From contig JADFOJ010000039.1 in NCBI GenBank assembly GCA_022562915.1, forward strand, positions 1 to 33,429: a stretch of 33,429 bases of DNA. Direction: 5' to 3'. The position numbers and the translations under genes are program-made. The notes beneath the pieces are model-generated. The model saw only the letters and a program-made list of their open reading frames with translations. It was not told where the DNA came from and ran no database searches. The DNA is from Planctomycetota bacterium (GTDB taxonomy: Bacteria > Planctomycetota > Phycisphaerae > Phycisphaerales > SM1A02). Positions 26,927-31,447 of this stretch are shown one piece after another. Each line of letters opens with the position of its first letter. The stretch's first letter is position 1.

Positions 26927-27166
26927 TCCCCCCGGCGGTCCGCAAGGCGGACACGGGGGGGAAAGGAGAAGGAGCTCGACAGGCATAGCCGGGAAGCCCC
27001 CTGACGCCCTGTCGGAGCGAAAGGGGGTACGGAGGAGAAAGAAGAAAGGCAGATTCGGCTCTGTGAGTAACCATGGATATTCCGGGCTCCAGCCCGTCTT
27101 TTCTACCAGCCGTAACCAGCTATACACCGAACCGGCGCCCAAACGCCTGGGAGCCGCTTTTTTGCC
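26927..27166 (+). ncRNA. Putative structured RNA or leader upstream of HTH-repeat 2
   Basis: Several helices lie in order. (1) CCCCCC...GGGGGG closing an inner GTCCGC-AAG-GCGGAC hairpin (26927-26962). (2) A stem 26974-26983 with 27008-27018 (GCTCGACAGG, one bulge) whose loop contains CCCCCT (26997-27002), complementary to AGGGGG at 27022-27027. Together these make a possible H-type pseudoknot. (3) A CGGGC-TCCA-GCCCG hairpin followed by TCTTTT (27083-27102). (4) A stem ending in TTTTTT (27131-27162, one mismatch). The last two look like intrinsic terminators, so the segment could be a small RNA or an attenuated leader. No match to a riboswitch class known to me. Assignment rests only on pairing seen by eye. 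Confidence 0.45.
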
Positions 27167-27254
27167 CCGGGTGTGCCTTTCGGCCCAAGGTGAGAAAAAA
27201 GGCATCACGGCAGCCGCTACGCTTGGGGTGTCGTATATAGAGTGTGGCTTGGGG

Positions 27255-27281
27255 GCGTCCACCGGAGACCGGGGTGGACGC
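27255..27281 (+). promoter_or_regulatory. Inverted repeat in the leader of HTH-repeat 2
   Basis: Perfect 9-bp inverted repeat GCGTCCACC / GGTGGACGC with a 9-nt spacer, 24 bp before the ATG and just upstream of AAGGAG. It could be an operator for the HTH protein or a leader hairpin. A TATATA box lies at 27234-27239. Confidence 0.5.
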
Positions 27282-27304
27282 GCAGAAAGAAGGAGCGGCA
27301 CCCC

Positions 27305-28588
27305 ATGGATGTCAGGACCGTTCGGCGAAAAAGGCTTGAGCAACTCCTGGAGCTGGCCCAGGCGTATCAGGGCTGCTCACGCAAGGAACTTGCCAGGATC
27401 CTCGGCCGGGATCGCACCAAGCTCGTGCCCGCCAGCGGCGTGCCCAAGCTCGACATGGTGATCGATCTGTGCCGCGTGCTTGACTGGCCGGTCGGAGACG
27501 TGGCCGGCTTCCTGTGGCCGGGCTCCGCGCCGGGGGGGCGGCAGTGCCCGGATCCCGGTGACGCCGCCGAGGCCGACCAGGCTCCGGAAGGCGACGAGTT
27601 CGAGATGCGCGAGACACAGTCCCGCGACGCCCAGCGGCGTGGCGAGTACTCGCTGGCTGTCAGCTTCGCCCGGCAGGCCGCCGCGGTCGCCGGCACGTCC
27701 GAGCAGCGGGCGCTGGCGTGCAGCCGCGAAGCGGTGGCGTGGGATGGCCTCGGCCACTACACCGTGGCGTTGGAGGCGGAGCAGCGGGGCCTGCAGGAGT
27801 CGTCGATCTCTCCGGAACTCCGGCGCATCCTCGAGTCGAACCTCGCCAACGCGTATTACACGCTCTGGTCTCTTACGGAGGCGCGCAGCCTGTCGAGAGA
27901 CCTCATCGACTGGTATGCCGAGGACCCCCCCGCGACGTACCGGGATCGGTGCACGCAGGCGTTCAGCTACTACGTTCGCGGAAACACGCTGCGGCGCATG
28001 ATCTGCTCCGACCGCGACCTGGCCCGGCGGCATGCCGAGCGGGCCTTCGCCGACCTGGAGATCTCGCGGGACCTGTACCGGAGCCTGGCGAAGGATTTCG
28101 ACGAGAGCTTCGCGGGGATCGCCAACACCTGCCGCGGTGCCATCATCGAAACGGAAGTGGTACTCGGTCGGCGAGACGCGACCGAGGCGCTGGAACGACT
28201 GGCCGAAGGGCTGGACAGCGTGGTGGATCCCGAACAGTGTTCACCCGGTGACTGGCTGGAGAGTTTCGGATGGTGGTGCATCTTCGGATGCAACATCGCG
28301 CTGCGGCACGTGACCGACGAGCGCGACCTTCAACACCACATGGCGGTGTTCACGAACAAGGCAGACGAGATCGCCGATCGAATGAACAACTGGTCGCTGC
28401 GGGAACGGGTGTTCACCATGCAGTTTGCCAGCCATCAGCGATTCCTCGACTGGACGGGACGCACGCTGTCGCTGACCCTCGACAACGACGACGTGAAGTC
28501 ACTGGTGGGAACGATGGGGCGCTTCCCCACGTTCCGTGAGACGGGATGGAAGCTCTTGCAGACCGCAAGGGTCGTCCGCGACGAATAG
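27305..28588 (+). CDS. XRE-like HTH plus TPR-like helical-repeat protein, copy 2
   Basis: A 427-aa paralogue of the gene at 24891, roughly half identical by eye over its full length. The N-terminal HTH region reads VRRKRLEQLLELAQAYQGCS, RKELARILGRD, VPKLDMVIDLCRVLDWPVGD. The repeat body carries ESNLANAYYTLWSL and GWWCIFGCNIALRHVTDERD, then HMAVFTNKADEIADR, and ends GTMGRFPTFRETGWKLLQTA. The conserved Cys pair (WCIFGC) and C-terminal 'GRFPTFRE' are family signatures not explained by generic TPRs. No signal peptide, hence cytosolic. The ATG at 27305 is behind AAGGAG. The next gene starts 9 bp after its stop, the same arrangement as in copy 1, arguing for a duplicated functional module. Confidence 0.8.
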   Translation: MDVRTVRRKRLEQLLELAQAYQGCSRKELARILGRDRTKLVPASGVPKLDMVIDLCRVLDWPVGDVAGFLWPGSAPGGRQCPDPGDAAEADQAPEGDEFEMRETQSRDAQRRGEYSLAVSFARQAAAVAGTSEQRALACSREAVAWDGLGHYTVALEAEQRGLQESSISPELRRILESNLANAYYTLWSLTEARSLSRDLIDWYAEDPPATYRDRCTQAFSYYVRGNTLRRMICSDRDLARRHAERAFADLEISRDLYRSLAKDFDESFAGIANTCRGAIIETEVVLGRRDATEALERLAEGLDSVVDPEQCSPGDWLESFGWWCIFGCNIALRHVTDERDLQHHMAVFTNKADEIADRMNNWSLRERVFTMQFASHQRFLDWTGRTLSLTLDNDDVKSLVGTMGRFPTFRETGWKLLQTARVVRDE

Positions 28589-28597
28589 GAGCGAGCG

Positions 28598-29143
28598 ATG
28601 AAGTGCAACCGAGTCAATCTGAACCTGACGTTCTCGGCGGCTCTCGTGGGACTGCTCCTGGGCCTCGCGCCGTCCGCCGCCTACGGACACGGAAACAATC
28701 CGAGGGTCACCCCCAACACCTCTCCGAACGCGCCGCATGGCCCGCCGTGGCTCGCTACGCCTCGATCAGACGATACCGAACCGCCCGGTGCGCCCGGTGC
28801 GCCCGGTGGTGGCGCCGGCCTCGGCCCGGCCGCGTTCGACGCGTTGACGACGATCCCGCAGGTGATCCTGCCGGTCGGCGTCGGTGTCGCCGGGAGCGAC
28901 GTTGTCGATGTGACGTTGCAGGTGCTGCTCGACCCGGGGACCGTCGTTCCCGATTTCCATGCAGCCGACGCAGCCGACGCGATCGACGCGGTCGCGCCGG
29001 AGATCATCGCCGACGCGTTCGGCATCGTTCACGGCTCCGGATCGCCCGGCGGCGTGGCGCTGAACGCGATCCCGGCGCCGGGTACGCTGGCGCTGCTCGG
29101 CCTGGCAGCCGCGGCAGCACGGAGGCGACGACGACGCACATAG
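28598..29143 (+). CDS. Exported PEP-CTERM protein, partner of HTH-repeat 2
   Basis: A 181-aa protein. The signal peptide is LTFSAALVGLLLGLAPSAAY; a mature Pro/Gly/Asp-rich segment follows with a PGAPGAPGGG stretch (28783-28809, 9-bp DNA repeat), then acidic Ala-Asp repeats (FHAADAADAIDAVAP). The C-terminus IPAPGTLALLGLAAAAARRR is a clear PEP-CTERM-type sorting signal in planctomycete style, ending in Arg6-Thr. Exported, then probably processed at the inner membrane. It starts 9 bp after the HTH-repeat stop with AGGAG overlapping that stop region, so the two are co-translated. No enzyme motif. It does not align with the 26157 product outside the tail. Confidence 0.8.
   Translation: MKCNRVNLNLTFSAALVGLLLGLAPSAAYGHGNNPRVTPNTSPNAPHGPPWLATPRSDDTEPPGAPGAPGGGAGLGPAAFDALTTIPQVILPVGVGVAGSDVVDVTLQVLLDPGTVVPDFHAADAADAIDAVAPEIIADAFGIVHGSGSPGGVALNAIPAPGTLALLGLAAAAARRRRRRT
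28783..28809. repeat. 9-bp tandem repeat, three units
   Basis: GCCCGGTGC twice, then GCCCGGTGG, in frame, encoding a Pro-Gly-Ala stretch. Confidence 0.8.
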
Positions 29144-29230
29144 CTGCCCCGCACCCGCCGCCGCCCTCGCGGCAGTGGCCGCGGCCGCGGCCGCGGCCGG
29201 CAGCCTCGACAACCGGGAATTGACACACTC

Positions 29231-29261
29231 GACCCGAAGCCCGACGCGGCTTCGGGTCTTT
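29231..29261 (+). terminator. Rho-independent terminator after the second module
   Basis: Perfect 11-bp arms GACCCGAAGCC (29231-29241) and GGCTTCGGGTC (29248-29258), 6-nt loop, then TTT. It closes the transcript of the PEP-CTERM gene ending at 29143. Confidence 0.85.
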
Positions 29262-29303
29262 GCTTGTCCGGAGGTGCCGTTCGGGTATCCTGTGGACGGT
29301 CGC

Positions 29304-29348
29304 AAGACCGCCAAGACCATCAAGACCATCAAGACCACCAGGACCACA
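29304..29348. repeat. 9-bp tandem repeat abutting the tRNA gene
   Basis: Five units of the AAGACCATC type (AAGACCGCC, AAGACCATC twice, AAGACCACC, AGGACCACA) ending one base before the tRNA-Ala 5' end. It lies in the likely 5' leader of the tRNA transcript; a possible promoter TTGTCC-N16-TATCCT is at 29264-29291. Confidence 0.85.
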
Positions 29349-29349
29349 T

Positions 29350-29432
<83 letters not shown>

Positions 29433-29442
29433 GTAACGCTGA

Positions 29443-29476
29443 ATCCGCGCGTTGCGGATGCCCGCGAGGATCGCGG
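29443..29476 (+). other. Hairpin pair downstream of tRNA-Ala, copy 1
   Basis: Hairpin A is ATCCGC-GCGTT-GCGGAT (29443-29459); hairpin B is CCGCG-AGGAT-CGCGG (29462-29476). Both start 10 nt after the 60-bp repeat. The counterpart at 30945-30980 has the same spacing and pairing with different bases. Confidence 0.75.
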
Positions 29477-29499
29477 AGCGGTCGTAACCCGAGGCCCAA

Positions 29500-29519
29500 A
29501 ACGTGTCCCTGGACACGTT
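29500..29519. repeat. TGTCC/GGACA palindrome, copy 1
   Basis: AACGTGTCC-CT-GGACACGTT, perfect 9-bp arms. Related palindromes at 30713-30730 (GGGTGTCC-AC-GGACACCC) and 30759-30770 (TGTCCATGGACA). All three lie between the two tRNA repeats. The surrounding interval 29433-29766 has no gene that I can support. Confidence 0.7.
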
Positions 29520-29766
29520 GGCAAGCACAGGCCGGTCACGGACGGCGCTGACGTGGGGAAACGACATACCTCGACAACAAAGGTGATCCCCGTCCCCTGG
29601 GTTTTGCGCCCTCTAATGATGAGGAGGGCATGCGTTATGATCGGGCCCTCGGCGGCAGCCCTTCGCCCGTGAACGCCCGTTGCCGCCCGGCTCACGGCGT
29701 CCTGCGGGCCCCAGGTCGCGTGAGCACGAGTTCAATCGAGGGTTCATCGCGCTCGGAGGCAATGCC

Positions 29767-30600
29767 ATGCTGAGAACGAAGGTCTTGTGCGCGGCCGCGA
29801 GTCTCTCGCTGGCGGCTGGCGGTCACGCCATCGCGACCTGCCCGTGGGACTGCGTGGGCGACGACGGCGAGATCGGCATCGAAGAGCTCTTGGCGGTGCT
29901 CGGCACCTGGGGTGAGGTCGGCGTGCCCTGCGACTTTGACGGCGGGGGCGTCGGCATCACCGACTTCCTGATGGTGCTCGGTCTCTGGGGAGCATGTCCC
30001 TGCCCAACGCTTGACGTGCAAGTAGCGGCAACTGTCCCGCTTCCCGCCGATTTCATATCGCAGGTATTGAACTCACCGTTAACGGCAAGCTACGAACCGA
30101 CATTTGCCGCACGGGGATGGTCACTTTCGTTTGCCAATGCAATCGAAGTGTTTGCCACTGGGCTTCCGCCAGCTGCAGATGGAACACGATTTGCGCTCAT
30201 TCCACTTGTCGATGGAAACGGATTTGGCGTTGCACTTTTTAGTTATTCCTTCGCGATCAATGGCATCGAGGGTGCTGACGTTGTGCAAGTCTTCGACGAG
30301 GAGCCAAATAACCGGATTTCTTTTTCCTTAGATCCGGAATTCAGATCGAGAATCGATCTGCTTGTGGACGACGAGGGATGTTTGGTGGCTGCCGATGGCG
30401 AATGCAACCTTCCCACCTGCGGGTACTGGGATTGTGTCTTAGCGCAGGCCTTGATTCTGGCCGGAGCCGGTAACGCGACCGGGATAAGCCAGGTTTGCAT
30501 CACCGCCTGCATGGCAGGTGGCCTAGCCAATCCTGGGTGCGACGCATGTCTTGCCGATGCCATAACTGCCGTGGTCGCAATCCGGTGGGACTGCCCTTAA
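29767..30600 (+). CDS. Secreted dockerin-like protein with foreign-looking C-terminal half
   Basis: A 277-aa protein starting at ATG 29767 behind CGGAGG. A signal peptide (LRTKVLCAAASLSLAAGGHA) precedes two dockerin/EF-hand-like repeats typical of planctomycete secreted proteins (DCVGDDGEIGIEELLAVLGT, then CDFDGGGVGITDFLMVLGLW). From about residue 80 (position ~30001) base composition drops visibly and codon use changes. This part has a beta-like domain and ends in a Cys-rich tail (CGYWDCVLAQAL, QVCITACMAGG, CDACLADA) recalling the C-terminus of the gene at 23659. An 11-bp direct repeat flanks the low-GC part, and a leftover 'GLWGPCPPPT-stop' sits after the gene at 30618, suggesting an insertion into an older dockerin gene. 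Function unknown. Confidence 0.75.
   Translation: MLRTKVLCAAASLSLAAGGHAIATCPWDCVGDDGEIGIEELLAVLGTWGEVGVPCDFDGGGVGITDFLMVLGLWGACPCPTLDVQVAATVPLPADFISQVLNSPLTASYEPTFAARGWSLSFANAIEVFATGLPPAADGTRFALIPLVDGNGFGVALFSYSFAINGIEGADVVQVFDEEPNNRISFSLDPEFRSRIDLLVDDEGCLVAADGECNLPTCGYWDCVLAQALILAGAGNATGISQVCITACMAGGLANPGCDACLADAITAVVAIRWDCP
29980..29990 (+). repeat. 11-bp direct repeat, left copy
   Basis: GGTCTCTGGGG encoding the end of 'LGLWG'. The second copy is at 30618-30628. The 627 bp between (29991-30617) are the lower-GC part of the dockerin-like gene. Confidence 0.6.
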
Positions 30601-30617
30601 CTGCGCTCCTTCCAGTG

Positions 30618-30650
30618 GGTCTCTGGGGGCCGTGCCCCCCGCCGACCTGA
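30618..30650 (+). pseudogene. Remnant of dockerin-type C-terminus
   Basis: In a frame different from the upstream gene and beginning at the 11-bp direct repeat, the DNA reads G-L-W-G-P-C-P-P-P-T-stop. This is the usual ending of planctomycete dockerin-like repeats (compare GLWGACPCPT inside the gene at 29767). It is best read as the displaced original 3' end of that gene. The rest of the interval to 30874 holds only two TGTCC/GGACA palindromes. Confidence 0.5.
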
Positions 30651-30712
30651 ACCGCCGTCACCGGCACGAACTTAACCAGTGTTCCGGCCACGCTGATGGC
30701 ATCTCGTCACCA

Positions 30713-30770
30713 GGGTGTCCACGGACACCCCCGCCTTCGTTTCTGGCCGAAGATCGCGTGTCCATGGACA
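30713..30770. repeat. TGTCC/GGACA palindromes, copies 2 and 3
   Basis: GGGTGTCC-AC-GGACACCC at 30713-30730 (8-bp arms) and TGTCCATGGACA at 30759-30770, 28 bp apart. They share the core with 29500-29519. Confidence 0.65.
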
Positions 30771-30874
30771 TGGTATTGGTGCCGAGAGTTGACGAGACTT
30801 GCAATGGTTGCAACGCGTAGGTAGCGTGCTGAACGTGGGTTACGGCTACGGGAAGCGGGTTTGCCCTCGGAAAT

Positions 30875-30934
30875 GCGCTTGCATGGCATGCAAGAGGTCG
30901 TCGGTTCGATCCCGTCCGGCTCCATTGCCCGTAA
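30875..30934 (+). repeat. 60-bp direct repeat, copy 2 (tRNA-Ala fragment)
   Basis: Exact copy of 29373-29432: anticodon arm through T-arm, acceptor 3' strand and ten flanking bases. The 5' half of the tRNA is absent (preceding sequence unrelated), so it is not a functional tRNA but an att-like scar 1502 bp from copy 1. Confidence 0.92.
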
Positions 30935-30944
30935 ACAACGCCGA

Positions 30945-30980
30945 GTCCCGAGGTTAGGGACACCCGCCAGTCATCGGCGG
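30945..30980 (+). other. Hairpin pair downstream of tRNA fragment, copy 2
   Basis: Hairpin A is GTCCC-GAGGTTA-GGGAC (30945-30961); hairpin B is CCGCC-AGTCATC-GGCGG (30964-30980). Spacing from the repeat (10 nt) and between hairpins (2 nt) equals copy 1. Paired positions changed together: A-T to G-C, G-C to C-G, G-C to C-G. Confidence 0.75.
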
Positions 30981-31001
30981 TGCGGTCTGAGACGCAAATC
31001 A

Positions 31002-31020
31002 GCGCGGTGTTACACCGCGC
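31002..31020. promoter_or_regulatory. 19-bp palindrome before the recombinase remnant
   Basis: GCGCGGTGT-T-ACACCGCGC, perfect 9-bp arms, 22 bp before the ATG at 31043 and just ahead of AAGGAG. A possible operator or translation-controlling hairpin. Confidence 0.55.
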
Positions 31021-31042
31021 AACGCGCCAAGGAGTGCACCGG

Positions 31043-31447
31043 ATGCAAAAGCGGAAACGGCAACCACCGACGTACAGACAGCGCACCGGCTACGACCAGG
31101 CGATCGTCACGCTCACCGACAGTGTGACCGGCTATCGCAAGGACAACCGGCTCGGGCCGTACGGATCACCGGAGAGCCGGGAGTCCGATCACCACCACCG
31201 AGTCCCGGCGCAGCCGGAGTCGGGTGGACGGCGCCGGCCGGCGTCGGCGCAGATCGTGGTCCGTCGGGACGACGGAGCTACGGTCTCCAGTGAAAGCGTA
31301 GCTTGCGGCCAAGGATCTGAAGGCCCAGCCCGCACGACGGGCCGCCTTCAGGGCTGCGCCTACCCCGGACACTTATCCCTTTTCTCCCACCCATTCTTGA
31401 GGCATAAGGGAACCCTGGGTGGGGCCAGGGGGCCAGCGCGTGACTGA
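31043..31447 (+). pseudogene. Tyrosine recombinase (integrase) N-terminal remnant
   Basis: ATG 31043 follows AAGGAG. The first ~85 residues resemble the N-terminus of planctomycete phage-integrase-family proteins as I recall them: PPTYRQRTGYDQAIVTLTDS, then LGPYGSPESRE, then QIVVRRDDGATVS. After about 31295 the frame becomes unrelated low-complexity sequence and stops at 31447, so the SAM-like and catalytic domains (R-H-R-Y) are missing. Its position 108 bp past a tRNA fragment is where an element's integrase normally lies. The call depends on remembered family sequence; the motif LGPYGSPESRE is the strongest part. Confidence 0.55.

Noticed and set aside
26927..27166. RNase P RNA, tmRNA or SRP RNA in the structured intergenic region
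   Set aside because: None of the diagnostic conserved sequences of these RNAs is present.
24761..27210. Shared 9-mer GCATCACGG upstream of both HTH-repeat genes (24761 and 27202) as a regulatory box
   Set aside because: It also occurs near 9384 before an unrelated gene, and its distance to the -10-like boxes differs (51 against 32 bp); probably chance.
26813..27343. Minus-strand 176-codon frame across the intergenic region before HTH-repeat 2
   Set aside because: Pro/Leu/Arg-rich translation without motif or ribosome site, and it overlaps strong hairpins; treated as non-coding. I could not exclude a short conserved peptide.
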